From NCBI RefSeq assembly GCF_002885975.1, contig NZ_POSP01000004.1:558001-622000 (forward strand): DNA of 64,000 nt. The letters are read 5' to 3'. The notes under the pieces were generated by a model. That model was given only the letters and a program-made list of their open reading frames with translations. It was not told the origin of the DNA and ran no database searches. This stretch comes from Paucibacter aquatile (GTDB taxonomy: Bacteria > Pseudomonadota > Gammaproteobacteria > Burkholderiales > Burkholderiaceae_C). Every line of letters starts with the position of its first letter. Positions within the stretch are counted from its first letter, which is position 1. Of this stretch, positions 1-11,177 are shown in pieces. A program made the translations under genes and the position numbers.

Positions 1-1272
1 CAGGCGCAGCGCCCCTGCGGTGGCGCTCGCGGGCACCTGATCATTGGCATCGGGCTCGATGCGTTCCACTTCGACGCGGACCTCGCCTTTCTCGGTGAAC
101 TTGAGCGCGTTGCCGACCAGATTGACCAGCACCTGGCGCAGGCGCAGGGCGTCGCCGGTGGCATGCTGCGGCACGCCGGGCTGGACGCGGGCGTGCAGGT
201 GCAAGCCCTTCTCGTGTGCCTGGAGCAGCAGCGGGTGCAGGGCCTCGCGCAGGCAATCGTGCAGGGAGAAATGCGCCTGCTCGATGACCACGCGGCCCGA
301 TTCGATCTTGGCCACGTCCAGCAGGTCGTTGATGATGACCATCAAGCCCTTGGCCGAGCTGTGGGCCAGCTCGATGAACTTGCGCTGCTTGTCGCTGAGC
401 TCGGTCTGCAGCACCAGCTCGGTCAGGCCCAGCACCCCGTTCATCGGTGTGCGGATCTCGTGGCTCATATTCGCCAGAAAACTGCTCTTGGCCTGGCTGG
501 CCGCTTCGGCCGCTTCGCGGGCGGCTTCGAGCGCGGCCTGGCTGGCCTTGAGGTCGGCGATGTCGCGGGCATTGAGCAGCAGCACCTGCTCGCCGGTCAC
601 CGGGTCGCGCATGGGTCGGGCGTTGACGCCATGCCAGCAGCGGCCGCCGTCGGTCAGCAGCTCCAGGTCGGCCTTGAAGCTGTGGCCGGCACGCACCTGG
701 TTGAAGACCTTGATGGCATCGCCGCTGTCGGCAAACAGGGCCTCGAAATCGCTGATGCGCCCGCGGCCGGTGGTGCTGGTGCCAGCCACAGCCGGGCGTT
801 TGCCAAAAGCCAGGGCGGCCGCAGGGTTGCGCATCAGGGTGCTGCCGTCCTGCAGGCTGAACACGGCGATGCGCACGCTCGTGTGCTGCAGGGCTTCCAC
901 GCCGCGCAGCATGGCCTTGTCGCTGCTGTTGGCCAGGGAATCGGCCGCAAACAGCATGACCTGGCGGCGGTCGGGGGTGAGGATGCCGCGTGAGACCAGC
1001 ATCACGGTGGCGGGCTGGCCCTTGGGGTAGAGCGTCCATTGTTCGCGCACGATCTTGCCCTGGGCATGGTCGGCGGCGGTGACGGCCAGGCGTTCGCGCA
1101 CGGCCTCGCTGGTGTCGGAGAAATCGCGCGAGAGGAATTCCTCGGCGCTGCTCGCGCGCCAGAAACCGAGTGCGGCGGCATTGGCCCAGAGATTGCGCTG
1201 GCGTGCGGGGTCGAACACCCACATCGGCACGTCAAGCCAGTCGTAATGGGTCAAGCAGGAAAAATCGAGCAT
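1..1272 (-). CDS. PAS-domain sensor histidine kinase, C-terminus cut by window edge
   Basis: The reading frame is open from an ATG at 1272 to the left edge of the window, so about 424 residues are visible. Residues 1-110 and about 120-225 look like two PAS-type sensor domains, with no obvious membrane segment, so the protein is probably cytoplasmic. A short helical linker leads to a HisKA dimerisation domain with the motif SHEIRTPMNG; the phospho-accepting His is about residue 271. The HATPase domain starts (N-box motif VLVNLVGNALKF) and is cut off by the edge, so a receiver or Hpt domain may follow outside the window. The nearest upstream gene lies 186 bases away on the same strand and is unrelated. 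The signal sensed cannot be told from sequence. Confidence 0.85.
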   Translation of the reverse strand, partial: MLDFSCLTHYDWLDVPMWVFDPARQRNLWANAAALGFWRASSAEEFLSRDFSDTSEAVRERLAVTAADHAQGKIVREQWTLYPKGQPATVMLVSRGILTPDRRQVMLFAADSLANSSDKAMLRGVEALQHTSVRIAVFSLQDGSTLMRNPAAALAFGKRPAVAGTSTTGRGRISDFEALFADSGDAIKVFNQVRAGHSFKADLELLTDGGRCWHGVNARPMRDPVTGEQVLLLNARDIADLKASQAALEAAREAAEAASQAKSSFLANMSHEIRTPMNGVLGLTELVLQTELSDKQRKFIELAHSSAKGLMVIINDLLDVAKIESGRVVIEQAHFSLHDCLREALHPLLLQAHEKGLHLHARVQPGVPQHATGDALRLRQVLVNLVGNALKFTEKGEVRVEVERIEPDANDQVPASATAGALRL

Positions 1273-1458
1273 GGAGGGTCAGGGTGGGCCAAACGGCCGA
1301 GCGTGCAGGCCTTGTGGGGCCACCCACCGTGGCCATCCGGCAGGCTGCGCGTGGCGCTGCGCATTGTCGCCTGGGTGACGCGGCCTGCCGTCGCTTGTCG
1401 GCCGGCTGTTGCGCAAAAAACTGCGTTCGACGCGCGACTGGTGCGCAATTCGGCGGCT

Positions 1459-2286
1459 TCAGTCTTCCACGGCCGCGCGGTAGGCATGCCAGCTTGCATG
1501 GCCCAGCACCGGCCCCACCACCAGCAAGCCGGCAAATCCCGGCAGCAAGGCCAGCACCACCAGCACCGTGATCAGGGCGCCCCAGAACAGCATCACACCG
1601 GTTTGTGTCAGCACGAGGCGCAAGCTGGTCAGGCCGGCCGTGACAGCATCGGTCGGGCGGTCCAGCAGCATGGGGATGGAGATCACGCTGACGGCATAGA
1701 TCAGGCCGGCGAAGAAGGCGCCGACGCCGAGGTAGGCGACGATGAAGCCCAGGTTTTCGGGGTTGAGCAACTTGACCAAGGAACCGCTGAGATCGGGCAT
1801 GCCATCAAAGCTGACGGCAAACACCACCAGGGCCGCGCGGCCCCAGATCATCTCCAGGATCAGCAGCACGGTGCCGAAGATGGCGATCTGCGACATGCGC
1901 TTGCGCCAGGCGGAGAGGCAGTCCAGCAGGCGAGGCTGGTAGCCCTGCTGCAGGCGTCGGCTGACCTGGTACAGGCCCAGGCAGAGAAACGGACCCATCA
2001 GCAAAAAGCCGGCCGACAAGGCCAGGGTGTAGATGGGTGCGTGCTCGTAGACGCCAAGCAAGCACCAGCCCATCAGCATGAAACAGGCACCGAAGAACAG
2101 GCCGATCAGGGGTGCGCGCCGGAAATCAGCCCAACCGGCCGCCAGCCAGCGCACGGGGTCGCCAAAGCCCAGCGGGCGCAGGCGGATGGCAAAAGCGCTG
2201 TCGGCAGGGATTTCCTCATTCACCGCCGAGGGCGGCAGAGGCTGGGGCCGGGGCGCATCGCTGGAGGGCAGTTCGGCGGGTGTCAT
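1459..2286 (-). CDS. DUF2189-type integral membrane protein
   Basis: A 275-residue protein. The N-terminal ~45 residues are polar and Pro-rich. The rest holds about six hydrophobic segments in pairs (roughly residues 60-80, 87-108, 135-160, 180-205, 230-250 and 252-266), so it should sit in the inner membrane. The pattern and the phrase RPLGFGDPVRWLAAGWADFRRAP match the DUF2189 family of bacterial membrane proteins of unknown function. The ATG at 2286 gives full family length. It follows lspA on the same strand after 123 bases, but nothing links their functions. No catalytic motif is visible. Confidence 0.8.
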   Translation of the reverse strand: MTPAELPSSDAPRPQPLPPSAVNEEIPADSAFAIRLRPLGFGDPVRWLAAGWADFRRAPLIGLFFGACFMLMGWCLLGVYEHAPIYTLALSAGFLLMGPFLCLGLYQVSRRLQQGYQPRLLDCLSAWRKRMSQIAIFGTVLLILEMIWGRAALVVFAVSFDGMPDLSGSLVKLLNPENLGFIVAYLGVGAFFAGLIYAVSVISIPMLLDRPTDAVTAGLTSLRLVLTQTGVMLFWGALITVLVVLALLPGFAGLLVVGPVLGHASWHAYRAAVED

Positions 2287-2409
2287 GGCCGCAGCTTAGG
2301 CGCCTGCAAGGCCTGCGCACCAGCGGGCTTTCCAGCAGATGCAGGCCCCGCGGGACGCGAGTCAAGCTGGCGCTCAGGTTCAGCGGCGCAGTGCGGCGCG
2401 GGGCCGCAC

Positions 2410-2916
2410 TCAGCCCTTGCGAACTCGCCGAACCTCGTCCCAGATCAGCAGCACCGCGCCCACGGTGATGGCGCTGTCGGCGACATTGAAGGACGGGAAG
2501 GCCCGGCCGCTCCAGTGCACCTGAATGAAATCGACCACATAGCCGTGCAGCAGGCGGTCGATGACATTGCCGATGGCGCCGCCCAGGATCAGGCTCAGCG
2601 CGGTGGCAAACAGGGTTTGCTGGCCGTGGCGCTTGAGCATGACCAGAATGAAGACCGTCGCCACGGCACCCAGGCCGACGAAGAACCAGCGCTGCCAGCC
2701 CGCCGCATTGGCCAGGAAGCTGAAGGCGGCGCCGGTGTTGTGGACCCGCACGACGTTGAAAAAGCTGGTCACATAGCGGCTGTCGCCGAGCTGGAAATTG
2801 CCCAGGATCAGCACCTTGGTGAACTGGTCCAGCAGGATGATGACCAGGGCGATGCCCAGCCACAGGCCCAGCTTGTTGCCGCCGCTCGCGCCGCTCTTCT
2901 TGTTGCTGCTCGCCAT
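2410..2916 (-). CDS. lspA: Lipoprotein signal peptidase (signal peptidase II)
   Basis: A 168-residue inner-membrane aspartyl protease that removes the signal peptide from prolipoproteins after diacylglyceryl transfer to the +1 cysteine. Four hydrophobic helices are visible. The family motifs are present: NTGAAFS after the second helix region, and the catalytic [12 protein letters not shown] [15 protein letters not shown] and FNVADSAI. Length is normal. The start is 3 bases after the ileS stop, so the two genes are almost certainly co-transcribed; ribF-ileS-lspA is a widespread proteobacterial order. Confidence 0.97.
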   Translation of the reverse strand: MASSNKKSGASGGNKLGLWLGIALVIILLDQFTKVLILGNFQLGDSRYVTSFFNVVRVHNTGAAFSFLANAAGWQRWFFVGLGAVATVFILVMLKRHGQQTLFATALSLILGGAIGNVIDRLLHGYVVDFIQVHWSGRAFPSFNVADSAITVGAVLLIWDEVRRVRKG

Positions 2917-2919
2917 CGT

Positions 2920-5766
2920 TCAGGCCACCGTACGGGTTTCGCCGCTGCCGTGCAGATTGCTGTCGCAGCGGCCGCACAGAGTCGGGTGGGCCGGGTTGGC
3001 GCCCACGTCCTCGCGGTAATGCCAGCAGCGCTCGCATTTCTGGTGAGCCGACGGTGTGACCGTGACACTCAATGCTTCCGCAGCCGAGAGGCTGGCGGCC
3101 GAAGTAATGAAGACGAACTTCAGATCCTCGCCCAGGCTTTGCAGCAGGGCCAGGTCTTGCGCTTCGACGCCCAGGGCCACCTCGGCCTGCAAGGAGGCGC
3201 CCACGCCGCCGGCGCTGCGCACATCCTCGATGGCCTTGTTGACCGCCTCGCGGATCTCGCGGACGCGGCCCCACTTGGCCAGCAAGGCCTCGTCCGGCGC
3301 GGCGAAGGGCCAGTAGGTTTCGACAAAAATGCTCTCGCCGCCATGGCCGCCGTCGAAGATGGCCCAGGCCTCTTCGGCCGTGAAACTCAGGAAGGGCGCC
3401 ATCCAGCGCAACATGGCCTGGGTGATGTGCCAAAGCGCGGTTTGCGCCGAGCGGCGCGCCAGGCTCTTGGGCGCGGTGGTGTAGAGCCGGTCCTTGAGCA
3501 CGTCCAGGTAGAAGGCACCCAGGTCTTCCGAGCAATAGACCTGCAGCTTGGCCACCACCGGGTGGAACTCATAGCGTTGGTAGTGCGCCAGGATGTCGGC
3601 CTGCAGCTGCGCCGCGCGGGCCAGGGCGAAGCGGTCCACTTCCAGCAGCTGATCCAGCGGCAGGGCATCGGTCTTGGCATCGAAGTCCGAGACATTGGCC
3701 AGCAGGAAGCGCAGGGTGTTGCGGATGCGGCGGTAAGCATCAACCACGCGGGCCAGGATCTTGTCGTCCAGGCCCAGATCGCCCGAGTAGTCGGTCGAGG
3801 CACACCAGAGGCGGATGATCTCGGCGCCCATCTTCTCGCTGACGGTCTGCGGCGCCACCACATTGCCGACCGACTTGCTCATCTTGCGGCCCTGGCCGTC
3901 GACGACGAAGCCGTGGGTCAGCAAGCCCTTGTAGGGCGCGCGGCCGTAGAGTGCGCAGCCGATCAGCAGGGAGCTGTGGAACCAGCCGCGGTGCTGGTCA
4001 TGGCCTTCCAGGTAGAGGTCGGCCTCGGGGCCGCTGTCGTGGGCGGCGCCCACGTGGCTGCCTTTGAGCACATGCTGGAAGGTCGAACCGGAGTCGAACC
4101 AGACGTCCAGGATGTCGCTGCCCTTGCTGTACTGCGCCGCTTCTTCGCCCAGCCATTCGGCCGGGTCCAGCTTGGCCCAGGCCTCGACGCCGCCGACTTC
4201 CACCAGCTGCGCAGCGCGCTCGATGAACTCCAGGGTCTTGGGGTGGGCCAGGCCGCTGTCCTTGTGCAGGAAGATGGGCAGGGGCACGCCCCAGCTGCGC
4301 TGGCGCGAGATGCACCAATCGGGCCGGCCGGCGATCATGTCGCGCAGGCGAGCGCGGCCGTTCTCGGGGTAAAAGCTGGTGGCGTCGATGGCTTCCAGCG
4401 CGGTCTGGCGCAGGGTCTTGGCGGCCGGGTCGGTGGCGAACAGGCCTTCGCCCTCATCCATGCGCACAAACCATTGCGCGGCCGCTCGGTAGATCACCGG
4501 CGTCTTGTGGCGCCAGCAGTGCGGGTAGCTGTGGGTGATCTGCACATGCGAGAGCAGTCGGCCGGCGTCTTCCAGGGTCTGGGCGATGACGGCATTGGCC
4601 TTCCAGATGTGCTGGCCGCCGAACAGGGGCAGGCTGGCTTCGTAAGTGCCGTTGCCGGTGACCGGGTTCAGGATGTCCTTGAAGGCCATGCCATGCGAGA
4701 TGCAGGACTGGAAGTCATCCAGACCGTAGGCCGGCGCCGAGTGCACGACGCCGGTGCCGTCCTCGGCGGTGGCGTAATCGGCCAAATAGACGGGGCTGGT
4801 TCGGTTGTAGCCCGCATCGACATGGGCCAGCGGGTGCTTGAACTCCAGGCCGGCCAGGTTCTTGCCGAGCGTGGTGGCCAGCACCGAGCCCTCGAGCTTC
4901 CAGCGCGCCAGGGACTTCTCGACCAAGGCCTCGGCCACGACATACAAGCCGCGCGGCGTGTCCACCAGGGCGTAGCTCAGCTCGGGGTTGAGGTTGAGTG
5001 CCTGGTTGGCCGGGATGGTCCAGGGGGTGGTGGTCCAGATGACGGTGAAGGCATCCTTGTCCAGCGAGCTCAGGCCAAAGGCCGCGGCCAGGCGCACCGG
5101 CTCGGCGCTCAGGAAGGCCACGTCCACGGCCGGGCTCTTCTTGTCCTGGTACTCGATCTCGAACTCGGCCAGCGAGGAGCCGCAGTCAAAGCACCAGTAC
5201 ACGGGTTTGAGGCCGCGGTAGACGAAGCCGCGCTCGAACAAGCGCTTCAAGACGCGGATCTCGCCCGCTTCGTTCTTGAAGTCCATGGTGCGGTAGGGGC
5301 GGTCCCACTCGCCGAGCACGCCCAGGCGCTTGAAATCGGCGCGCTGGGCGTCGATCTGCTCGCCGGCATAGGCGCGGCTCTTGGCCTGCACCTCGTCGCG
5401 CGGCAGGCCGCGACCGTGCGTTTTCTCGATCTGGTTTTCGATCGGCAGGCCGTGGCAATCCCAGCCGGGGATGTAGGCCGCGTCCAGGCCTTCCAACTGG
5501 CGGGCCTTGACGATCATGTCCTTGAGGATCTTGTTGGCGGCGTGGCCGATGTGGATCTGGCCATTGGCATACGGCGGGCCGTCATGCAGCACAAACTTGG
5601 GCGCGCCGCGGCGCGCCTCGCGCAGGCGCTGGTAGGTGCCTTGCTCTTCCCAGGCCTTGATCCAGCCCGGCTCGCGCTTGGGCAGGTCGCCGCGCATGGG
5701 AAAAGGGGTGTCGGGCAGATTCAGCGTGGCGCGGTAATCAGCGGGGGTGTCTTTGGCGGCTGTCAT
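2920..5766 (-). CDS. ileS: Isoleucyl-tRNA synthetase
   Basis: A class I aminoacyl-tRNA synthetase that charges tRNA-Ile and edits misactivated valine. The frame extends further upstream, but the ATG at 5766 ([12 protein letters not shown]) gives the normal family N-terminus and a 948-residue protein. Visible motifs are HIGH at residues 72-75, KMSKS at about 628-632, and the C-terminal zinc-binding CERCWHY...CGRC cluster typical of bacterial IleRS. The gene lies between ribF (149 bases upstream) and lspA (3 bases downstream) on the same strand. A very long open frame on the opposite strand across this gene is a GC-bias shadow. Confidence 0.98.
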   Translation of the reverse strand: MTAAKDTPADYRATLNLPDTPFPMRGDLPKREPGWIKAWEEQGTYQRLREARRGAPKFVLHDGPPYANGQIHIGHAANKILKDMIVKARQLEGLDAAYIPGWDCHGLPIENQIEKTHGRGLPRDEVQAKSRAYAGEQIDAQRADFKRLGVLGEWDRPYRTMDFKNEAGEIRVLKRLFERGFVYRGLKPVYWCFDCGSSLAEFEIEYQDKKSPAVDVAFLSAEPVRLAAAFGLSSLDKDAFTVIWTTTPWTIPANQALNLNPELSYALVDTPRGLYVVAEALVEKSLARWKLEGSVLATTLGKNLAGLEFKHPLAHVDAGYNRTSPVYLADYATAEDGTGVVHSAPAYGLDDFQSCISHGMAFKDILNPVTGNGTYEASLPLFGGQHIWKANAVIAQTLEDAGRLLSHVQITHSYPHCWRHKTPVIYRAAAQWFVRMDEGEGLFATDPAAKTLRQTALEAIDATSFYPENGRARLRDMIAGRPDWCISRQRSWGVPLPIFLHKDSGLAHPKTLEFIERAAQLVEVGGVEAWAKLDPAEWLGEEAAQYSKGSDILDVWFDSGSTFQHVLKGSHVGAAHDSGPEADLYLEGHDQHRGWFHSSLLIGCALYGRAPYKGLLTHGFVVDGQGRKMSKSVGNVVAPQTVSEKMGAEIIRLWCASTDYSGDLGLDDKILARVVDAYRRIRNTLRFLLANVSDFDAKTDALPLDQLLEVDRFALARAAQLQADILAHYQRYEFHPVVAKLQVYCSEDLGAFYLDVLKDRLYTTAPKSLARRSAQTALWHITQAMLRWMAPFLSFTAEEAWAIFDGGHGGESIFVETYWPFAAPDEALLAKWGRVREIREAVNKAIEDVRSAGGVGASLQAEVALGVEAQDLALLQSLGEDLKFVFITSAASLSAAEALSVTVTPSAHQKCERCWHYREDVGANPAHPTLCGRCDSNLHGSGETRTVA

Positions 5767-5915
5767 GGTGAAGCGATGGCTTTCAGGCGTGAGCCCGTTC
5801 AAAAGAGGCGCCGCGCGCAGGGCGGGCGGTGGAAGGCGTGCAGGAGGCGCGAGGGGATGGAGCCCGTCGCAGGGGCTGCGGCAGGCCGGTGTGCTGCACC
5901 CGGCCCCCGCGCCGA

Positions 5916-6938
5916 TCAAATTCGATCGCGGGTGGTCTGCCGTCGCAAGGCGGCGTGGGTGGCCAAAAAGGCGCGTGCCTGCTCTGCATCCTGCCGGATG
6001 GCGGCCGTCAAGGCATCGAGCCCGTCGTAGCGGGCTTCGTCGCGAAGTTTGTGCAGGAGTTCCACGCGCACGAGTTTACCGTAGGCCTCCTCACGCCCCA
6101 GGGGAGCGGGCCAGGCTAAGCAGTGCACTTCGAGCAGCACGCGACCGGCGTCTTCCACCGTGGGTCGCACACCCAGGCTGGCCACGCCGTCCAGCGGCTC
6201 GGCGGCCAGGCCATGGGTGCGCACGGCGAAGATGCCGTGGGCGGCCGGCTTGTCATGGCTGAAGCGCAGGTTCAGGGTGCGAAAGCCGTCCAGGGCACCG
6301 GGGCTGGATTCACCGAGGCTGCGGCCCAGCTTCTGGCCATGAACGACATGGCCCGAGATGGCATAGGGCCGACCGAGCAGGCGCGCCGCACCTGCCATGT
6401 CACCGGCGGCCAGGGCCTCTCGCACGGCGGAGCTGCTGACGCGCAGCCCGTGCACCTCGTAGCTCATCATGCGGGCGACGTCGAAGCCGCGCTGCCGTCC
6501 GGCGGCGTCCAGCGTGGCGTAGTCGCCCTGGCGCTTGGCGCCGAAGCGGAAGTCATCGCCGACCAGGATGTAGCGCGCCCCCAGGCCCTGCATCAGCACC
6601 TGATCGATGAAGGCTTGGGCGCTGAGCGCAGCCAGCGCCGCATCGAAGCGCAGCACGATGACCTGGTCGATGCCGCAGCGCTCCAGCTCGCTGAGCTTGT
6701 CGCGCAGGGTGGCGATGCGGGCGGGCGCCAGCTCCGGCTTGCCGGCGAGCTGGGCGAAGAAGTCGCGTGGGTGGGGCTCGAAGGTCATCACGCAGCTGGG
6801 CAAGCCGCGGTGTGAGGCCTCGGACTTGAGCAAGGCCAGCATGGCCTGGTGGCCGCGATGGACGCCGTCGAAATTGCCAATCGTCAGCGCACAGGCGCTG
6901 GCGATGCCGGGATGATGGAAACCGCGAAAAACCTGCAT
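5916..6938 (-). CDS. ribF: Bifunctional riboflavin kinase / FAD synthetase
   Basis: A 340-residue cytoplasmic enzyme that phosphorylates riboflavin to FMN and then adenylylates FMN to FAD. The N-terminal nucleotidyltransferase half carries [13 protein letters not shown] (residues ~20-32), the HxGH-like signature of the FAD synthetase domain, and [14 protein letters not shown] near residue 150. The C-terminal flavokinase half has [21 protein letters not shown] and LEVHCLAW. Length is slightly above the usual ~310-330 because of a short extra C-terminal tail. It is first in the ribF-ileS-lspA cluster. Confidence 0.96.
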   Translation of the reverse strand: MQVFRGFHHPGIASACALTIGNFDGVHRGHQAMLALLKSEASHRGLPSCVMTFEPHPRDFFAQLAGKPELAPARIATLRDKLSELERCGIDQVIVLRFDAALAALSAQAFIDQVLMQGLGARYILVGDDFRFGAKRQGDYATLDAAGRQRGFDVARMMSYEVHGLRVSSSAVREALAAGDMAGAARLLGRPYAISGHVVHGQKLGRSLGESSPGALDGFRTLNLRFSHDKPAAHGIFAVRTHGLAAEPLDGVASLGVRPTVEDAGRVLLEVHCLAWPAPLGREEAYGKLVRVELLHKLRDEARYDGLDALTAAIRQDAEQARAFLATHAALRRQTTRDRI

Positions 6939-6981
6939 GGCGCCGATTATCGTGCGCCGGCGCAGCGACCGGATTTGGCCT

Positions 6982-8928
6982 TCAGACCAGAGCGGCCGAG
7001 CGGCTCAGCTGCGCGACCTGCATATGGCGCTGCACCACGGCGACGAGGTCATCCATCTCGAAGGGCTTGACCAGGTAATCGTCCATGCCGCACTGGATGC
7101 AGCGCTCGCGGTCGCCGTTCACGGCGCTGGCGGTCAAGGCGACGATGGGCACGGGTGCCAGGAACTTCTGGCGCTCCTGGCTGCGCCAGCGACGCGTGGC
7201 CTCGAAGCCATCCATGCGTGGCATCTGGCAGTCCATCAGCACCAGGTCGTAGTGCTGCTGGCTCAGCCGGTCCAGGGCCTCCAGGCCGTTCTCGGCCGTG
7301 TCCACCTGCAGACCGCAGCACTCCAACATGGACGAGGCCACCAGCACATTGACCAGGCTGTCGTCGACCAGCAGCACGCGGCCGCTGAGCTGGGGCGCCA
7401 GGTCCTTGGCGCTGCTGGTACCCAGGGCGCGGTAGTCGCTGGCAGGAAGGGGGCGCGCAGGCGCGGGCTGGCAGGCTTGCAGGGGCAGGGTGAACTCGAA
7501 CAGCGAGCCTTGGCCGGGCACCGAGCTGCAGCGCAGATCGCCACCCATGGCGCGGGCCAGCTCGCGCGAGATGGTCAGGCCCAGGCCGCTGCCGTCCTGG
7601 CGCGGCGCGCGGCTTTGCTGGGTGGCTTGTTCAAAGGGGGCAAAGATGCGCTCCATCTGGTCGGCCGCAATGCCTTCGCCGCTGTCGCGCACCGCAAAGC
7701 GCAGCAAGGTGCCGGCGCGCATGTCCAGGGTCGAGCTGACCTCCACGTTCACGGCGCCGCGCTCGGTGAACTTGATGGCGTTGCCGATCAGGTTGTGCAG
7801 CACTTGCTTGATGCGCGAGGCATCGCCCAGCACATGGCTGGGCAGGGCGGGGCTGAACTGCAGCTCGAAGGCCAGACCTTTGTCGCGAGCGGTCTGCACC
7901 AGCAGCTGGCAGACATCGTCCACCACCTCGCGCAGGCTGACCGGGCCGGCGTCCACGGCCAGCTTGCCGGACTCGATGCGGGCCAGATCCAGGATGTCGT
8001 TGACCAGGGCCAGCAGATGGCGGCCCGAGCGGCGCACGATGTCGATCTGCTCGCGCTGCTCGGGCTTGAGTTCGCTGCGCTCCAGCAGCTGGGTCATGCC
8101 CAGGATGCCGTTCAGCGGCGTGCGGATTTCGTGGCTCATCACCGCGACGAAACGGCTCTTGCTGGTGCTTTGGTGCTCGGCCGACTGCAGGGCCTGTTGG
8201 CGCTGTTCGGCCACCCATGCATTGGCAAAGCGCAGGCGCAGCAGCTCGGTGTGGCGTTGCTCGATGCGGCGTGACTCGCTCAAGGCGATGCAAAGGAAGA
8301 AGCCCAGGCCCAAGGCGATCAGGGCGCCTGTTTGCGTGCCCAGGCTCAGGTTGTAGGCCATCAACGGCGCCAGGGCCAGCGTAGAGAACACCAGATTGGC
8401 TTGGAAGCGACCGCCCAACACGAACAGACCCATGGCACTCAGGCCGACCATGGAGGCCAGCATCACGCCTTCCAGCTCGGGTGCCTGCGGGGTGTGAAAG
8501 AACCAGCCCATGGCGCCCCAACTCAGCGCATCAAGGGCCAGCAATTGCAGCGCACGCCGGCGCCAGGGGAGCAAGGTTTGGAGCGGGGGGCGTTGACCGC
8601 CAAGGGGCGCCAACACATGTCGCTGGAAATGCAAGGCTTCCGCACAGCGCCAGAGCGTCACCAGAGCGCGCGCGCCGAGCCAGCCCAAGAGTAGCTCGTG
8701 AGACAGATGGGGCCAGAGCAGGTAGACGGGCAGCAGGCAAAAGGCCAGGCCCAGCAGCGTGCGCTTCAGTGTGCCTTCGAACAAGCCAAGGATTTGCTCG
8801 ACCAGAACCTGGGCGGAAATATCGGGGCTCAGCCGCGTTTCGCGGCCGCCTTCCAGGTCTGCCGGGAACTCGGACGCCTGTGCGGCATCCGTCCCGTTCG
8901 CGGCCCATGCGGCCGACGCTGCTGTCAT
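6982..8928 (-). CDS. Membrane hybrid sensor histidine kinase with receiver domain
   Basis: The open frame runs back to a TTG at 8976, but the ATG at 8928 has a GAGGGG Shine-Dalgarno element at suitable distance and is preferred (648 residues). The N-terminal ~50 residues are polar; residues ~60-230 contain about six membrane helices forming the sensor module. A helical linker precedes HisKA ([11 protein letters not shown], His ~266). The HATPase domain has the N box NLIGNAIKF and glycine motifs DSGEGI and [11 protein letters not shown]-terminal receiver domain has phospho-acceptor Asp ~566 in [13 protein letters not shown]. No output domain is present, so phosphate is likely passed to a separate Hpt or regulator. 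The stop lies 43 bases upstream of ribF on the same strand. Confidence 0.9.
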   Translation of the reverse strand: MTAASAAWAANGTDAAQASEFPADLEGGRETRLSPDISAQVLVEQILGLFEGTLKRTLLGLAFCLLPVYLLWPHLSHELLLGWLGARALVTLWRCAEALHFQRHVLAPLGGQRPPLQTLLPWRRRALQLLALDALSWGAMGWFFHTPQAPELEGVMLASMVGLSAMGLFVLGGRFQANLVFSTLALAPLMAYNLSLGTQTGALIALGLGFFLCIALSESRRIEQRHTELLRLRFANAWVAEQRQQALQSAEHQSTSKSRFVAVMSHEIRTPLNGILGMTQLLERSELKPEQREQIDIVRRSGRHLLALVNDILDLARIESGKLAVDAGPVSLREVVDDVCQLLVQTARDKGLAFELQFSPALPSHVLGDASRIKQVLHNLIGNAIKFTERGAVNVEVSSTLDMRAGTLLRFAVRDSGEGIAADQMERIFAPFEQATQQSRAPRQDGSGLGLTISRELARAMGGDLRCSSVPGQGSLFEFTLPLQACQPAPARPLPASDYRALGTSSAKDLAPQLSGRVLLVDDSLVNVLVASSMLECCGLQVDTAENGLEALDRLSQQHYDLVLMDCQMPRMDGFEATRRWRSQERQKFLAPVPIVALTASAVNGDRERCIQCGMDDYLVKPFEMDDLVAVVQRHMQVAQLSRSAALV

Positions 8929-9127
8929 CTCTTTCACCCCTCGACGTCCGGCCGCCTCTTGCTGAGGCCGCTCCAACAGCGTGGGTTCTTGCCCACGCTT
9001 GTGATCGCTCCACTCTCGGGCGTGTTTCTACAGGGCAAAGATGACAAATTGAACCGGAACAACCCTTGAAAACCACAGTCATATGAAGTTTCCAGGGCAA
9101 ACCACTAGGGTGTTTGTCTCAGCGCAA

Positions 9128-9949
9128 TCAGGAGCTGATCAGAGCTGGACTGTGAACCCACTGCCACTCGCCGGGCTTGAGGTCGGCGGGCAAGGCCAAC
9201 GCGCCGAACTGGGGTCGATGCAGACTCTCCACCCGGTTGCCGACGGCTGCCACCATGCGCTTGACCTGGTGGTACTTGCCTTCGGTGAGTGTCAGGCGCA
9301 GGCCGTGGCTGCCGAAGGCCTCGGCGCCTTCGGCCTTGACCATCTCCGGCGTGAAGCCCGGGCGTTCGCTGGCGACAGGTTTGCTCGGTTTTAGGGGCTT
9401 GCGTGATTCGCTGGCGCGGCGGGCTGCCAGCTCGGCCGGCAGCTTGGACTCTGCAGGTTCGCGCAGCTCCACGCCGGCCAAAAGCTGAGCCACCATCTCC
9501 GGCGTGACTGGATGCTTGCACTGCGCCTCGTAGACCTTGGGCACATGGTGCTTGGGGCTGGTGAGCTTGTGGATCAAGCTGCCGTCGTCGGTGAGCAGCA
9601 GCAGACCGGTGGTGTCTTCGTCTAGTCGACCCACTGGCTGGACATTGCGCTCGCGCAACGGCGCCGGCAGCAAGCTCATGACGCTCGGATGGTGCTTGGG
9701 CTTTTGCGAGCATTCATAGCCTGCCGGTTTGTTCAGCAGGATCAGCGCCTTTTCGTAAAAGGGCCAGGTCTTGCCACTGACCTCAAAGCTGAAGCCCTCG
9801 GTTTCGTATTCGGCATCCGGATCGTCTGCCTCTTCGCCGGCAATGCGAACCTCGCCGTTGTAGATCAGACCGGCGCAGAGGCGGCGGGTGCCGAAGCCTT
9901 GCGAGAACAGGATGTTGGAGAGGCGCATTTTCATATCGCTATTGTCCAT
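9128..9949 (-). CDS. rsuA: 16S rRNA pseudouridine synthase, RsuA family
   Basis: A 273-residue enzyme expected to isomerise a uridine (U516 in E. coli) in 16S rRNA. The N-terminus is an S4-like RNA-binding domain (LSNILFSQGFGTRRLCAGLIYNG is its core; residues ~8-60). The catalytic domain has GRLDEDTTGLLLLTDDG, with the conserved catalytic Asp in GRLD, and a C-terminal GKYHQVKRMVAAVGN motif. Between them is a charged, Lys/Pro-rich insertion of roughly 45 residues (around SRKPLKPSKPVASERP) that typical RsuA proteins lack. The start at 9949 keeps the S4 domain; later ATGs at 9934 and 9928 are also possible. Confidence 0.92.
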   Translation of the reverse strand: MDNSDMKMRLSNILFSQGFGTRRLCAGLIYNGEVRIAGEEADDPDAEYETEGFSFEVSGKTWPFYEKALILLNKPAGYECSQKPKHHPSVMSLLPAPLRERNVQPVGRLDEDTTGLLLLTDDGSLIHKLTSPKHHVPKVYEAQCKHPVTPEMVAQLLAGVELREPAESKLPAELAARRASESRKPLKPSKPVASERPGFTPEMVKAEGAEAFGSHGLRLTLTEGKYHQVKRMVAAVGNRVESLHRPQFGALALPADLKPGEWQWVHSPALISS

Positions 9950-10071
9950 GAGCCCGCTGCGCTGTTCGCACGCGGGCGCTGAAGGGGCGCTGATGCTTGC
10001 CTATGATCCACAAGCGCCAAGTCCGAGGTGATCCTCGCTGCCGCAATACTTCGCTCGCCATGGACCTCAAA

Positions 10072-11091
10072 ATGACCGATACAACCACTTCTCGTCCTGC
10101 TCCTGTCCTGGCCATCCATGGTGGCGCTGGTACCTTGACGAGGGGCGCCATGAGTGCCGAGCAAGAGGCTCGGTATCGCGCTGCCTTGGCAGGCATTCTG
10201 CGCGCCGGTCAGGCGCAGCTCGCCGCAGGCGCAAGCTCAGTTGATGTGGTGGTGGAGGCGGTTAGGCAGCTCGAAGAGTGTGAGCTGTTCAATGCTGGCA
10301 AGGGCGCGGTTTACACGGCGGCTGGCACCCATGAGCTTGACGCCTGCGTGATGGATGGGCATGGCTGTCGTGCAGGCGCAGTGGCTGGGGTCAGCCGCAC
10401 GCGCAACCCGATTCTTGCGGCTCGAGCGGTGATGGAGCACAGCGCTCATCTGCTGTTTGTCGGCGCGGCAGCCGATGAGTTCGCCGCACGCCATGGCTTG
10501 GAACAGGTGGAGCCCAGTTGGTTTGGTACGCCGCATCGCCTGGAGCAGCTTCGGCGTGCGCGGCAACTGCAGGCTGGCGTGCTGCGCGATCACGATGGTC
10601 AAGAGTTGCTGGCTCGGGATGTGTTATCGCTGCGGGGCGATGCTCGGGTGTCGGGCCCAATTGATGAGCTGACCAAGTTTGGTACGGTCGGCGCTGTCGC
10701 CCTGGATGCGGCCGACCATCTGGCGGCCGCCACTTCTACGGGTGGCATGACCAACAAGCAGGTCGGTCGAGTCGGGGATACGCCACTCGTGGGAGCCGGA
10801 ACCTACGCCAACGACGCCACTGTGGCCGTGTCATGTACGGGCACGGGTGAGCTGTTCATTCGTGCTTGCGCCGCACATGATGTGTCGGCACTGATGGAAT
10901 ATGCCAGTCTGTCATTGGCCGAGGCTTGTGAGCGTGTGGTGATGCAAAAGCTTCCGCCGGATGCAGGTGGATTGATTGCAGTCTCTGCCCGAGGCGAGGT
11001 ATGTCTGCCATTCAACTCCGAGGGAATGTATCGGGGTTATGCGCGGGTGGCTGCTGGCGAGCCCGTGGTGGCGGTCTATCGCTCAGAGTAG
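10072..11091 (+). CDS. iaaA: Isoaspartyl peptidase / L-asparaginase (Ntn-hydrolase)
   Basis: A plant-type asparaginase that autocleaves into two subunits and removes isoaspartyl residues from peptides. The nucleophile is the Thr in FGTVGAVALD, at about residue 205 with this start; the following TSTGGMTNKQVGRVGDTPL and AGTYAND segments are hallmark substrate-pocket motifs. N-terminal AIHGGAG is also conserved. The start is uncertain: ATGs at 10060 and 9997 are in frame, and no candidate has a strong Shine-Dalgarno. The gene is on the plus strand between two minus-strand genes. Its base composition is lower than its neighbours (one 60-base line at 10861 counts 57% G+C) and it uses rare codons such as TTA, which hints at later acquisition. 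Confidence 0.93.
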   Translation: MTDTTTSRPAPVLAIHGGAGTLTRGAMSAEQEARYRAALAGILRAGQAQLAAGASSVDVVVEAVRQLEECELFNAGKGAVYTAAGTHELDACVMDGHGCRAGAVAGVSRTRNPILAARAVMEHSAHLLFVGAAADEFAARHGLEQVEPSWFGTPHRLEQLRRARQLQAGVLRDHDGQELLARDVLSLRGDARVSGPIDELTKFGTVGAVALDAADHLAAATSTGGMTNKQVGRVGDTPLVGAGTYANDATVAVSCTGTGELFIRACAAHDVSALMEYASLSLAEACERVVMQKLPPDAGGLIAVSARGEVCLPFNSEGMYRGYARVAAGEPVVAVYRSE

Positions 11092-11177
11092 TTGTGCTGA
11101 GGCATCGGCACGCAGGCTGATTTGCTCCTTTGCGCACTTAATGACTGCTTGTCTGAGATTCGACAAAGACATGAAAA

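Noticed and set aside
1039..6030. A 1663-codon open frame on the plus strand across the DUF2189 gene, lspA and ileS
   Set aside because: It is a mirror frame created by high G+C codon bias; it has no domain, runs antisense to three certain genes and is rich in Gln/Ala/Gly as such shadows are.
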